Assembly: GCA_903850915.1 (NCBI GenBank) | Contig: CAINMV010000023.1 | Location: forward strand, 62,001 to 126,000 | Source: an uncultured Bacteroidota bacterium | GTDB lineage: Bacteria > Bacteroidota > Bacteroidia > UKL13-3 | Direction of reading: 5' to 3' | DNA: 64,000 nucleotides | Shown here: positions 28,508-37,844 of the stretch, in pieces | Layout: the number at the start of each line of letters is the position of its first letter | Position numbering within the stretch: the first letter of the stretch is position 1 | The notes under the pieces: model-generated | Databases searched by the model: none | What the model was told of the DNA's origin: nothing | Seen by the model: the letters and a program-made list of their open reading frames with translations, nothing else | Made by a program: the position numbers and the translations under genes

Positions 28508-29065
28508 ATGGGGAAAATAAAATCGCTTTCACCTGACAACAGTGCACTAATTCTTGAAACATTAAAACATCGTTTTGAGAAAAATAGGATTAGACACCAA
28601 GAAATGAATTGGGATGTTATTGAAAAAAGACTACAAATAATGCCTGAAAAGCTTTGGACTCTCCATGAGATGGAAAAAACAGGAGGCGAACCGGATGTAA
28701 TTGAAAAGGATAACGACATTTATGTTTTTTACGATTGTGCTGCAGAAAGTCCGATTGGTCGAAGAAGCCTATGCTATGATAGAGCAAGCCTTGATGCAAG
28801 AAAAGAGAATAAACCAAAGCATAACGCTATTGAGATGGCTGCTGAGATGGGTATCGAACTTTTAACGGAACAACAATATCGCAAATTGCAACTGGCAGGC
28901 AACTTCGATACGAAAACATCGAGCTGGATTTTAACACCCGATGAAATTCGAAAATTAGACGGCGCTTTATTTTGTGACCGCAGATACAATAACGTTTTTG
29001 TTTACCATAATGGCGCATCGTCCTATTATGCAGCGCGTGGATTTAGAGGCATATTACGTGTTTGA
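28508..29065 (+). CDS. DUF4256 domain-containing protein
   Basis: The 185-residue cytoplasmic protein matches DUF4256 over nearly its whole length: LHEMEKTGGEPDVI, FYDCAAESPIGRRSLCYDR, GIELLTEQQYR, FDTKTSSWILTP, ALFCDRRYNNVFVYHNGA and the terminal ARGFRGILRV. No reaction has been established for the family. It is followed 19 bp later by the YdeI-like gene in the same direction. The 244-bp gap upstream (28264-28507) shows no gene. Confidence 0.9.
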   Translation: MGKIKSLSPDNSALILETLKHRFEKNRIRHQEMNWDVIEKRLQIMPEKLWTLHEMEKTGGEPDVIEKDNDIYVFYDCAAESPIGRRSLCYDRASLDARKENKPKHNAIEMAAEMGIELLTEQQYRKLQLAGNFDTKTSSWILTPDEIRKLDGALFCDRRYNNVFVYHNGASSYYAARGFRGILRV

Positions 29066-29084
29066 AAAATTTAAATAATTCTAA

Positions 29085-29675
29085 ATGAAAAACAAAGAAA
29101 ACCCTGAAGTGAACTTCTTTTTTAACAAGGATTCGAAATGGCAAGAAGCATATAATTTATTGCGAGAAATAGCACTAGCCTGCCAATTAAAGGAAGAATT
29201 AAAATGGGGAGTCCCATGTTATTCTCATAACAAAAGTAATATAGTTTTAATTCACGGTTTTAAAGAATATTGTGCTCTTCTATTTCATAAAGGCTCCTTG
29301 TTAATCGACAAGCATGGGATTTTAATTCAACAAACAAAGAACGTTCAAGCTGGTCGACAGATTCGTTTTACAAATGTCGAAGAAATCGAGGCAAGTCGCA
29401 ATGTTTTAAAATCGTATATTGAGCAGGCTATCGAAATTGAAAAAGCGGGATTGAAGATTGAATTTAAAAAGACAGCTGCATTTGATATGCCTGTCGAGTT
29501 TCAAATTGCATTAGAAAAATCCAAGCCATTAAACGACGCATTCTATAAATTAACTCCTGGCCGACAAAGAGCCTACATTTTTTATTTCTCAACACCCAAG
29601 CAATCTAAAACTAGAGAATCAAGAGTTCTGAATTCAGTACCTAATATTTTGGCTGGTAAGGGAATTAATGACTAA
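29085..29675 (+). CDS. YdeI/OmdA-like protein with DUF1801 domain
   Basis: The 196-residue protein has an N-terminal DUF1801 (YdhG-like) region (KWQEAYNLLREIALAC, LKWGVPCYS, LIHGFKEYCALLFHKG) and a C-terminal OmdA/YdeI part (FKKTAAFDMPVEFQIALE, FYKLTPGRQRAYIFYFS). YdeI-like proteins are reported to protect against some peptides, but the molecular role is unclear. Short cytoplasmic protein, same direction as DUF4256 and close behind it, so probably cotranscribed. Confidence 0.85.
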   Translation: MKNKENPEVNFFFNKDSKWQEAYNLLREIALACQLKEELKWGVPCYSHNKSNIVLIHGFKEYCALLFHKGSLLIDKHGILIQQTKNVQAGRQIRFTNVEEIEASRNVLKSYIEQAIEIEKAGLKIEFKKTAAFDMPVEFQIALEKSKPLNDAFYKLTPGRQRAYIFYFSTPKQSKTRESRVLNSVPNILAGKGIND

Positions 29676-29705
29676 AAAAAGAAAATCAAATATTCCAAAA
29701 TTACT

Positions 29706-29713
29706 TAAATTTG
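29706..29713 (+). promoter_or_regulatory. Candidate -7 box
   Basis: TAAATTTG fits TAnnTTTG and lies 43 nt before the ATG at 29757. No matching -33 box. Confidence 0.3.
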
Positions 29714-29756
29714 TGTATTACTAGAATAATAATCGAACAACTATGTTCTATAATAT

Positions 29757-32700
29757 ATGACATCAAAAACTTATCTTCTATTTTTTTTGTTTGGTTTGGC
29801 TTCAATAATAAGTTTTGGCCAACCACCAGCTGGGGCCTTAGCGGCAAATCCAAATATTATTTATTACGCTGGAGGAAGTTGCATCTTCTATGACATAAAT
29901 AACAACCAATTACTATCGGTAGATGCCGTTGAAGCTGGTTGGTCAGCAACACCTGCAAAAGCTGCTTGGGTGGTTGTAACACCTAACAATGCAGGCTATT
30001 TCGAGTTTCCAAATTATTCTTCAAATATTCCTACATGCAATAATATTCAATATTTAGAGCCATTTTGGAAGTCAGATACAATATATAATGAATTGATATT
30101 GTTGACTGGTATTAACTCAACAGCGAAACTAATGTTTTACCCAACAAAAATAATATCTATCACAAATTACGACTTTTCAAAAACATATATTGAGAACACA
30201 GATTATACAATAAGTGGAAAAACTGTAACTCAAAAATCAGCTCAAGTTTCATCAACTTTTATTCAAAAATCAGGAGTCAAGGGAAATGGTCAATCAAATG
30301 GACTAATGAATACTGTGGCAACATCTTGGGTTTGTGTTACGTATATCGCAAATCGAAATGATTGGGTCGGTAATTCAATATTTAAAAACAAAAGCAATTT
30401 ATTGCCTAAATCATATGCCAAACTAAAAAACAAATTACCGATTGTTATCGAAGCCTATGGAATGAGCATTACTGCAGGACTTAATGTTAGTGGATTTGCA
30501 GGTGATGATAAAAACTTTACGCCAACGAAACCTTACATGCATAGCTACATAGATTTACTTGGCGTAGGACTACACAACAAATTTGGAGGTTCGGTTAACA
30601 TAATAAATGGATCGTGTGGAGGCAAAAATGCAGCGTGGATTAACCAATACTGTACAAGCATGGTGGTTCCGAATATACCAGATTTAGTGATTCTGGATAT
30701 GGGGATGAACGACATTTGGGGCACCTCGAATGATTCATTTAGAGTTAGGATGCAATCGTGTATTAATAAAATAAAATCTTCAAATCCAAACACTGAATTT
30801 ATTTTAATTGGCAACATGCTTCCTGATATCAATTCGCAGGGGGCACCTTCGAATGGAGAAAATTTAATGTATGGCTTTTTACAACAATTGAAATCGTTAG
30901 AATCGAATGGCATTGCCGTTTTCGATATGACGACGATGTCAGATTCAATTTACAAAAGAAAAGGCGCTATTCATTGCACATCGAATGCTCTTCATCCAAA
31001 TGATTATTTAGCACGTTGGTATGCGCAAGGTCTAATACAAATTTTCGATGATTCAATTCCGAATAATGTGCGCCATACCTATTACGTTAATAATACTGGA
31101 AATAATAGCGATGGACTTTCCAAGTCTACAGCCTGGACTTCAATAGACAAAATAAATGCAACAAATTTCAATCCTGGTGATAGTATATTATTTGAAGGTG
31201 GACTAAGCTTCTCTGGAAATATTGAGCTTGACAATTTGGATGGCAATGACGAAAAAAACCCTTTAGTATTTAGCACCTATGGCATCGGCAATTCAAAAAT
31301 ATCTACCAAAGTAAACAACAAATGTGGATTTAAAGCTACAAATTCGCAAGGCATTCATATCATTAATTTAATATTTCAAGGACCCGGAAATGGAACTTTA
31401 AAGGATATTGATGGCATTTCGTTTTATACCACGAACTTAACGGGATATCTATCAAACATATTAATCAAAAACGTGGAAGTAAGTGCCTTTGGATATTGTG
31501 GTATTCGATTTTACTCCAACTGGTCAGCAATAACTAAGGGAGGATTTAGCGATGTCATAATAGATAGCTGCATCGTTCATGATTGTAGGGAAAATGGCAT
31601 CGTGACTTTTGGATATGATGACCAGAGTTCAAATTTCTATCAACACAAAAAATTTAAAATATCAAACACACAAGTTTTTAATATCACAGGATATTCAGCA
31701 TCTTCCCATAAAGGCAGTGGCATCGTATTATCTCAAATAGATTCTTCGATAATTGAAAAATGTGTTGCCTATAATAATGGAACAGGTAATTCAGCATGTG
31801 GTGGTCCAGGTGGAATTTGGGTTTATTCTGCCAATCATATTACTATTCAAAACTGCGAGTCACACCACAATTCTTCAGGAGTAGCATCAGGTTGTGATGG
31901 ATTAGGATTTGATTTAGATGGTGGTGTTACAAATTCGACATTACAATATTGCTATTCTCATGATAATGATGGAGCCGGAATTCTATTAGGTAATTTTGCT
32001 GGAGCAAGACCTTGGGGCAATAACACAGTTAGGTATAACCTCAGTGTAAACGATGCAAGAACTAACAACAGCGCTGTTACATTATTTACTGCTACAAATA
32101 CCGCTTGGAACGGACTTCAATTTTACAACAATACTATCTATGTAACACCCTCCATTAAGAACAAAACACCCGAATTTGGAGCATTTCAAATGACGAACTT
32201 CGGATTGAGTATGAATGGAGTTGAGTGCTATAACAATATTTTCCAAACGATTGGTGGCTTACCTTTAATAACAGTTCCTACCGTCTTCACCTCTCAGAAT
32301 CCTAAATTTATAGGAAACTTATATTTCAGTTCCGGTCAATTATTTTCGATTACCTATGGCTATAAATATGGTACTTTATCGGACTTTAGATCCGCTGGGA
32401 TTTATTGTGAGAAAAACGGATCCATTAATACAGGATTAGATTCTAACCCTCAACTTATTAATGCTAACAGATCTCCACTAACTGTATTTCCATTACCCAT
32501 TGACTCTTTGAATGCATTTAAAATACCAGCAAATTCCTTAGCCAAAGATGCAGGTTTAGATTTAAAAACCTGCTTTGGGATTGACCCTGGTGTGAGGGAC
32601 CTATGGAATAATTCTCTTCCTAGAGGATTTTTTTTTGATATTGGAGCCTTTGAATTTCCAGTTCAAATCAACGGACTTTCAAATTCGAATTCACTAAATT

Positions 32701-32957
32701 CTAAGATTTCCATTTATCCAAATCCTTCAAATAGTGATAATATTATATTAGATTTTGGAAATAAGATTGAAGAATCGGTTGCAGTGGAAATGAAAAACTC
32801 TGCTGGACAAGATATTTTTCGCAAAGAATTTTCTACATTTAATTATTCAAATAATAAAATACTAATTCCAGTTCATGGACTGCCGAACGGTATTTATTTA
32901 ATAAAAGTGTATAATGGTATTTTTATATACTATTCTAAGCTTGTCATTAACCGATAA
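29757..32957 (+). CDS. Secreted SGNH-hydrolase-like / right-handed beta-helix protein with T9SS domain
   Basis: The 1066-residue protein has a signal peptide (MTSKTYLLFFLFGLASIISFGQ). An N-terminal beta region (about 25-215) is followed by an SGNH-like domain (about 215-430): nucleophile S237 in YGMSITAG, N318 in GMNDIWG, and H413 in NALHPNDYLARWY. The usual GDS is GMS, and the Asp three residues before the His is Asn here. Residues about 440-850 form Asn/Gly-rich right-handed beta-helix repeats (HIINLIFQG, VIIDSCIVHDCRENGI, IWVYSANHITIQNC). The sorting domain begins IYPNPSNSD near 985. A surface polysaccharide esterase/lyase role is plausible but unproven. Confidence 0.75.
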   Translation: MTSKTYLLFFLFGLASIISFGQPPAGALAANPNIIYYAGGSCIFYDINNNQLLSVDAVEAGWSATPAKAAWVVVTPNNAGYFEFPNYSSNIPTCNNIQYLEPFWKSDTIYNELILLTGINSTAKLMFYPTKIISITNYDFSKTYIENTDYTISGKTVTQKSAQVSSTFIQKSGVKGNGQSNGLMNTVATSWVCVTYIANRNDWVGNSIFKNKSNLLPKSYAKLKNKLPIVIEAYGMSITAGLNVSGFAGDDKNFTPTKPYMHSYIDLLGVGLHNKFGGSVNIINGSCGGKNAAWINQYCTSMVVPNIPDLVILDMGMNDIWGTSNDSFRVRMQSCINKIKSSNPNTEFILIGNMLPDINSQGAPSNGENLMYGFLQQLKSLESNGIAVFDMTTMSDSIYKRKGAIHCTSNALHPNDYLARWYAQGLIQIFDDSIPNNVRHTYYVNNTGNNSDGLSKSTAWTSIDKINATNFNPGDSILFEGGLSFSGNIELDNLDGNDEKNPLVFSTYGIGNSKISTKVNNKCGFKATNSQGIHIINLIFQGPGNGTLKDIDGISFYTTNLTGYLSNILIKNVEVSAFGYCGIRFYSNWSAITKGGFSDVIIDSCIVHDCRENGIVTFGYDDQSSNFYQHKKFKISNTQVFNITGYSASSHKGSGIVLSQIDSSIIEKCVAYNNGTGNSACGGPGGIWVYSANHITIQNCESHHNSSGVASGCDGLGFDLDGGVTNSTLQYCYSHDNDGAGILLGNFAGARPWGNNTVRYNLSVNDARTNNSAVTLFTATNTAWNGLQFYNNTIYVTPSIKNKTPEFGAFQMTNFGLSMNGVECYNNIFQTIGGLPLITVPTVFTSQNPKFIGNLYFSSGQLFSITYGYKYGTLSDFRSAGIYCEKNGSINTGLDSNPQLINANRSPLTVFPLPIDSLNAFKIPANSLAKDAGLDLKTCFGIDPGVRDLWNNSLPRGFFFDIGAFEFPVQINGLSNSNSLNSKISIYPNPSNSDNIILDFGNKIEESVAVEMKNSAGQDIFRKEFSTFNYSNNKILIPVHGLPNGIYLIKVYNGIFIYYSKLVINR

Positions 32958-32985
32958 AATAGCGAATACCCCATTTGTAATTCCC

Positions 32986-33147
32986 ATGCAACTATCAAAA
33001 ACCATAATTTCTATTAATTCGAAACAAAAACTTGATTATATTTACCAAAACGCTCTTATAAAAGACTTAATCAGAATGCAGCTTCATAAATCCAAAAACA
33101 ATCAATTACACCTTACTTCAGTAAATCACCTTCTTGAAAACGATTAA
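32986..33147 (+). CDS. Possible small protein, function unknown
   Basis: A 53-residue frame with ATG at 32986 (MQLSKTIISINSKQK) runs to 33147 and overlaps the tail of the convergent usp gene by 4 bp. It has no homology I recognise. A longer version from 32914 would overlap the preceding gene. Composition is consistent with coding, but I see no promoter or strong RBS. Confidence 0.25.
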   Translation: MQLSKTIISINSKQKLDYIYQNALIKDLIRMQLHKSKNNQLHLTSVNHLLEND

Positions 33148-34031
33148 ACAGCCGACCCTGAAGTATGGGTAGAAAAGGTCCCTTCCAAAGGTTTAATACT
33201 CAAAACAGGAATTGGGGAATGATTTACAATTTGTTGTGCAAATGCGCCTAAGAATACACCAGTAATCTCTGACTCGTGACCAGTATTAATTACCATTAAA
33301 TCGCAATTGTTTTCTGCAGCATAAGCCAAAGCGGTTTTTGCCATATTACTAGCCACTTTAATTGTTGTTGTAAACTTCAACTCTTTACCCGCAATTATCC
33401 CTTCCACATTTTGTAATTTAATTTTCATTTTTCGTAAATCTTCTTTATCCTTTGAATCCAAAATTCCAAGTATATGCACATGAGAATTGTAGATTGCAGC
33501 CACTACACTTGCAATATTTACTTTTTGACGGCTATATAAAGAATGATCGAAAGGCATTAGAATGTTTTCAAAGCCTGTAATATTGCTTCTTGTAACCGTA
33601 AGAACTGGAATATCGGAAAGTGTTACCACGCGTTGTGCATTACTTCCAATAAATACCTCTTTATAGCCAGAAACGCCGTGGGTGCCCATCACAATTAGAT
33701 CAACGTTTTCCGATGTGGCATACGCTCGAATTTCACTTTCAATATTACCCGTCAAAACCACAAGCTCTGCTCGGCGTTTAAAGGCATGTTGAACTCGAAT
33801 TTGGATTGCTTCTAATTTCTTTTGAACCTTTTCCTTAATCTCTTCTACTGGTGGAATTAAATGAACCGATTCTGGCAAAACAGAGAAATAATAATCGTTA
33901 TGTTGGATAACATAAAGAAAGGTCAAGTCGCACAAACAACGTTGGGCAATTGCAGCAGCAGTGTCGATAGCCAACTCCGAAATTTCTGAGAAATCTACGG
34001 GTACAAGTATTTTTTTAATGATGTAGCTCAT
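33144..34031 (-). CDS. Tandem universal stress protein (UspA domains)
   Basis: The 295-residue protein has two Usp domains. The first (about 1-145) starts KKILVPVDFSEISELAI and has the ATP-type loop GTHGVSGYKEVFIGSNAQRV; the second (about 150-280) has MPFDHSLYSRQ and NTGHESEITGVFLGAFAQQI. The first loop, G-x-H-G-x(9)-G-S, fits the ATP-binding form; the second is degenerate. It lies downstream of trkH with its own candidate promoter (34092-34124). Confidence 0.9.
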   Translation of the reverse strand: MSYIIKKILVPVDFSEISELAIDTAAAIAQRCLCDLTFLYVIQHNDYYFSVLPESVHLIPPVEEIKEKVQKKLEAIQIRVQHAFKRRAELVVLTGNIESEIRAYATSENVDLIVMGTHGVSGYKEVFIGSNAQRVVTLSDIPVLTVTRSNITGFENILMPFDHSLYSRQKVNIASVVAAIYNSHVHILGILDSKDKEDLRKMKIKLQNVEGIIAGKELKFTTTIKVASNMAKTALAYAAENNCDLMVINTGHESEITGVFLGAFAQQIVNHSPIPVLSIKPLEGTFSTHTSGSAV

Positions 34032-34091
34032 GGCGCAATTTTTTTAAGATGTGAAAAATGAAATAATCTATTTCCATTTAATATCTGCGAA

Positions 34092-34124
34092 CAAAATTAC
34101 GCTAGCATTTAACAAGAAAAACAA
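34092..34124 (-). promoter_or_regulatory. Candidate promoter of usp
   Basis: On the minus strand TTG (34124-34122), 22 nt, TAATTTTG (34099-34092). The spacing is at the long end of what is accepted. The leader to the ATG would be about 55 nt. Confidence 0.4.
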
Positions 34125-34189
34125 TTTATTATCATGCAAAAAATGTGATTTTAATCATTTTTCAACAGTTAAAGCATTGGCATTTTGCT

Positions 34190-35998
34190 TTAACCTATCA
34201 TTATATGCGTATCGGGATAAGTGAAACTTGTCTCTTCCTTTTTAACACTTAATGCATAAACAAAAGAAAGTACCCCTACCCTTCCAATAAACATACTTAC
34301 CATTAAGATGCTTTTAGAGGCATCAGTTAAATTGGGTGTTATACCCATACTAAATCCGACGTTACTGAAGGCGGAAACTTCTTCAAATAACAAGTCAAAG
34401 AAAGGTGTTAAAGGTTCAAAAATTTGCAGTAAAAATACACTTAAAGAAATTACTGTCGTAGCAATAAAAAATATGGTGAAGGCTTTCAAAATTAGCTGCG
34501 CATTCACATTTCGATGGGCAATGGTAACAGACTGGCGATTTCGAATTCCGGAGGTTATTGTTCTAAAAATAACAGCAAAAGATGATGTTTTGATCCCTCC
34601 TCCTGTGCCTCCAGAAGAAGCTCCAATAAACATAACAACACAAATCACAATCAAGGTAGGATAAGTTGCATGTGCAAAATCAACAGTAGAAAAGCCACCA
34701 GTTCGAGCATTTATTAATTGAAAAACTGCGGTGATGGAGCCTTCCATACCTTTTTGATTTCGCAATAAATTATTCGCTTCCAAAACATAAAATATAATGC
34801 TTCCAAAAAACACAATAGCCAACCCCGTGTTTAAAGCAATTTGGGTTGATACTTTCCATTTCTTCCAAGGTAAAGCAGCGCGCATCCTTAAGTTACGAAT
34901 TGAGAAAATATCACGAATAGCTGGAAACCCTAAGGAGCCAAAAAACACAATCGCGGCCATACCTAAATGAACAATGTACATGCTACTCACCGCCGGATTT
35001 CTAAAGTTATCAGGAAATAAGCTGAAGCTCGCGTTACAGAATCCACTAATAGCATGAAATACTGCATAATAAATATGTTGCGCAGAGGAGGTCCATGGTA
35101 CTTTTTGCCACAATAGGTAAAGCATGATAGCTGCAAGTATCTCAATTAGAATGGTAACAAAAACAATTTGTCGCCATTGAAATGATGATCCTTCAACACT
35201 TTCATTATCAAAAACTGTTTTTAACACCGACTGATGCTTTAAACTCATGCCCTTACGTATAAAGGAGGCAAAAAAGGTGGCAAAAGAAATAATACCAATG
35301 CCCCCAAGCTGAATAAGGGCTAATATAACAAGTTGGCCTCGGGTATTAAAAAAAATACCAATATTCTGCACTTGCAAGCCACAAACACAACTTGCACTTA
35401 CACTCGTAAAAAGAGAATCGAGGTAATTAAGCATAACTCCTCCACGGTTCATTCCCGGTAGCATTAACAAAACGCTACCCATTAAAATCATAAGTAAATA
35501 AACGGTAATAAATAAAGTAGCAGGGCGTAATTTAACGTTACTGAAAGTACGACTAATGCCCTTGATAAGTTCTTTAGCAACTAAAAACAATAAATATAGC
35601 TGAATTAATGCTGTATAGAAACTTATAAAATGTGGCAATTGGATTTGATTAAAAAAATGTTCTAATAAGGCAAATCCAAAAAGCCATTGATTCACAATAT
35701 CATATAACATGATACTTAATAGTATGGCTTCAACCCAAGTGCTATTTATAAATTTCGTTCTGTTAACATTGAAAAACAAACGAAAAATATAATTAAGAAT
35801 AAATACCAAGAAAATAGAACGATTTAGGTCGATAAGCCATGCTTTTTCTTCAGCCGTATGTATAAACCCATGGTAATAAACAAAGGTGCTAATGCTTAAA
35901 ATTGAAACAATGAAAATTAGAAATCGCAACAATGAGAGTACCGGCTTGCGAAACCGATAAATAAATAACTTAAGTAGCGATGGTTTTGATTTGGCCAA
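34190..35998 (-). CDS. TrkH/KtrB-family potassium uptake protein
   Basis: The 602-residue polytopic protein has an extra N-terminal membrane region (about 1-150) followed by the four pore loops of the Trk/Ktr fold: LFTSVSASCVCGLQ, FHAISGFCNASF, LINARTGGFSTVDF and EEVSAFSNVGFSMG, each contributing a filter Gly or its neighbour. The fold conducts K+ (or Na+/K+) under control of a cytoplasmic TrkA/KtrA ring, but no such gene is adjacent. The start is the TTG ending at 35998: no ATG lies between the upstream in-frame stop and residue 97. It is 29 bp behind the TPR protein gene. Confidence 0.88.
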   Translation of the reverse strand: MAKSKPSLLKLFIYRFRKPVLSLLRFLIFIVSILSISTFVYYHGFIHTAEEKAWLIDLNRSIFLVFILNYIFRLFFNVNRTKFINSTWVEAILLSIMLYDIVNQWLFGFALLEHFFNQIQLPHFISFYTALIQLYLLFLVAKELIKGISRTFSNVKLRPATLFITVYLLMILMGSVLLMLPGMNRGGVMLNYLDSLFTSVSASCVCGLQVQNIGIFFNTRGQLVILALIQLGGIGIISFATFFASFIRKGMSLKHQSVLKTVFDNESVEGSSFQWRQIVFVTILIEILAAIMLYLLWQKVPWTSSAQHIYYAVFHAISGFCNASFSLFPDNFRNPAVSSMYIVHLGMAAIVFFGSLGFPAIRDIFSIRNLRMRAALPWKKWKVSTQIALNTGLAIVFFGSIIFYVLEANNLLRNQKGMEGSITAVFQLINARTGGFSTVDFAHATYPTLIVICVVMFIGASSGGTGGGIKTSSFAVIFRTITSGIRNRQSVTIAHRNVNAQLILKAFTIFFIATTVISLSVFLLQIFEPLTPFFDLLFEEVSAFSNVGFSMGITPNLTDASKSILMVSMFIGRVGVLSFVYALSVKKEETSFTYPDTHIMIG

Positions 35999-36027
35999 TA
36001 GCGATTTATCTTTTAAGCCTAATTAAC

Positions 36028-36570
36028 CTAATTAATATGCAGGGTACTATCAATTTTACCTTCTTTCTGGAATTTCTTTATCCATTCTTCAGCACTTTTA
36101 CCAAGGTTGCCCTCCAAAATACTTTTTACAGACTCGGTGTATTCTCCAGCAGGATATTTAGCAATGTATAAAGAATAATACTCCTTAGCTTTTATGGTAT
36201 CATTCTTATTGTTTTCATAAATGTTTGCTATTAAAAACATTCCAGCTTCCACCTCTTTCGCATCAGGATAAGCATTAATCAATTTATTCAATTTTAATAT
36301 CGCTTGATCTAAATACTGCCCTTCTTGCGTTCCTCTAGAGTAAGTGCTCTGCGCTGCACTTAATAAGTATCGAGGAGCTAGTGAATCTTTGGGAAACTTT
36401 GTAACAAAAGATTCATATAAAACATTCAAACTATCCAAATACTGAGGATTGTACTCATCACCATTTTTCTCCATACGTTGTATTTCAACTATAAGTTTGT
36501 TGCGATTGCCAGAAGTACAACAAACAATAATAAAAATTGATAGTGCTAGGGTAAAATATAATTTTTTCAT
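36028..36570 (-). CDS. Tetratricopeptide-repeat envelope protein
   Basis: The 180-residue protein has a signal sequence (MKKLYFTLALSIFIIVCC), possibly a lipoprotein signal although the residues before the Cys (IVC or VCC) do not fit the classic lipobox. TPR-like helices follow (LYESFVTKFPKDSLAPRYLLSAA, LNKLINAYPDAKEVEAGMFL, YYSLYIAKYPAGEYTESV), similar to BamD/YbgF-type proteins. It lies 29 bp upstream of trkH in the same direction, but the two functions have no obvious link. Confidence 0.6.
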   Translation of the reverse strand: MKKLYFTLALSIFIIVCCTSGNRNKLIVEIQRMEKNGDEYNPQYLDSLNVLYESFVTKFPKDSLAPRYLLSAAQSTYSRGTQEGQYLDQAILKLNKLINAYPDAKEVEAGMFLIANIYENNKNDTIKAKEYYSLYIAKYPAGEYTESVKSILEGNLGKSAEEWIKKFQKEGKIDSTLHIN

Positions 36571-36758
36571 TTGGTATGCGAATATAAGATTTTATGAATA
36601 ATGACGGTGAATTACAACACAAAGGTTTATATAATATTGGTTTAAAATAAAAATTCATGGTGTTTGAAAACGTAATATCGTCTCCCTTATTTAAAATGAT
36701 TAAAAATAATATAGAATTGAGCTACATTTTCATTTCCTTTGTAACTCCCTTTTTAAAA

Positions 36759-37175
36759 ATGATAATCTCTGCTTGCCGAAAGGCACATTTTAATGCCGCA
36801 CATCGACTTTTTAATCGCAATTGGAGCGATGAAAAGAACAACGCTGTTTTTGGGCTTTGTGCCAACCCCAATTACCATGGTCATAATTATGAGCTTATTG
36901 TAAAGCTTACAGGAGAGCCTGATCCGGAAAGTGGGTACTTATTTGACCTTAAAATCTTAAAGGAAATTATTCAAGATGAAATTGAGAATCGTTTTGATCA
37001 CAAAAACCTCAATTTAGATACGCAAGAATTTAAAGAATTAATCCCAACAGCAGAGAATATATGTATCATAATTTGGGATATCCTTAGAAAAAAAATCGAC
37101 CCAAAACTTAAGCTACACGTCACACTTTATGAAACACCAAACAACTACGTAGAATATGAAGGAAACAATGGATAA
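36759..37175 (+). CDS. queD: 6-carboxy-5,6,7,8-tetrahydropterin synthase (QueD/PTPS family)
   Basis: The 138-residue enzyme starts MIISACRKAHFNAAH. Zinc ligands are H15 in the AAH segment and H40 and H42 in YHGHNY, the catalytic Cys is C34 (FGLCANPNYH), and FDHKNLN follows later. Members convert dihydroneopterin triphosphate to 6-carboxytetrahydropterin (queuosine precursor) or 6-pyruvoyl tetrahydropterin. The adjacent folE makes its substrate. The frame is open back to 36657, but the extra 34 residues are hydrophobic and unlike the family. Confidence 0.92.
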   Translation: MIISACRKAHFNAAHRLFNRNWSDEKNNAVFGLCANPNYHGHNYELIVKLTGEPDPESGYLFDLKILKEIIQDEIENRFDHKNLNLDTQEFKELIPTAENICIIIWDILRKKIDPKLKLHVTLYETPNNYVEYEGNNG

Positions 37176-37821
37176 AAAAATTGACGAAATCGGAGACATG
37201 CATATAAGCACAAGCACCGATACACCAATGCGTTTGGATGCCTTTCTTTTGGATGATGCGCTAAAAATCGAACTTATTGAGAAGCATTTTAGAGAGATTA
37301 TGATTATTTTAGGACTCGATTTAAATGACGATAGCCTAACAGGAACGCCGCGTCGGGTTGCTAAAATGTATGTTGAAGAGATTTTCAAAGGCCTAAATCC
37401 AAAAAACAGGCCTGATTCGAAACTCTTCGAAAATAAATATAATTATGGCCAAATGTTAGTGGAGAAAAACATTACTTTTTATAGTAACTGTGAGCATCAT
37501 TTTGTGCCAATTTGGGGTGTTGCCCATGTTGCCTATATCGCTAATGGGCATGTAATTGGACTCTCTAAAATAAACCGAATAGTGCAATTTGTAGCCGCTC
37601 GCCCACAGGTTCAGGAACGGATGACAATGCAAATATTAAGAGAATTAAAAGAGGCGCTGAAAACAGAAGATATTGCAGTGGTTATCGATGCGCATCATCA
37701 TTGTGTCTCTTCGCGTGGCATTCGCGACATTCAAAGCAGTACCATCACCTCGGAATTCAGCGGTAAATTTAAGGACGATGAAAAATATCGGAATGAATTT
37801 TTCACGTATATCGCGAAGTAA
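37168..37821 (+). CDS. folE: GTP cyclohydrolase I
   Basis: FolE opens GTP to dihydroneopterin triphosphate, the shared precursor of folate, queuosine and tetrahydropterins. The 217-residue product has the zinc site formed by Cys and His of SNCEHHFVP and the second Cys in HHHCVSSRG, with IGLSKINRIVQFVAARPQ matching the family core. The start overlaps the queD stop by 8 bp (ATG at 37168, AAGGA 5 nt upstream); a second ATG at 37156 is also possible. It ends 23 bp before the prenyltransferase gene. Confidence 0.95.
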   Translation: MDKKIDEIGDMHISTSTDTPMRLDAFLLDDALKIELIEKHFREIMIILGLDLNDDSLTGTPRRVAKMYVEEIFKGLNPKNRPDSKLFENKYNYGQMLVEKNITFYSNCEHHFVPIWGVAHVAYIANGHVIGLSKINRIVQFVAARPQVQERMTMQILRELKEALKTEDIAVVIDAHHHCVSSRGIRDIQSSTITSEFSGKFKDDEKYRNEFFTYIAK

Positions 37822-37844
37822 TTTGAATGCTAAAATAAACACAA

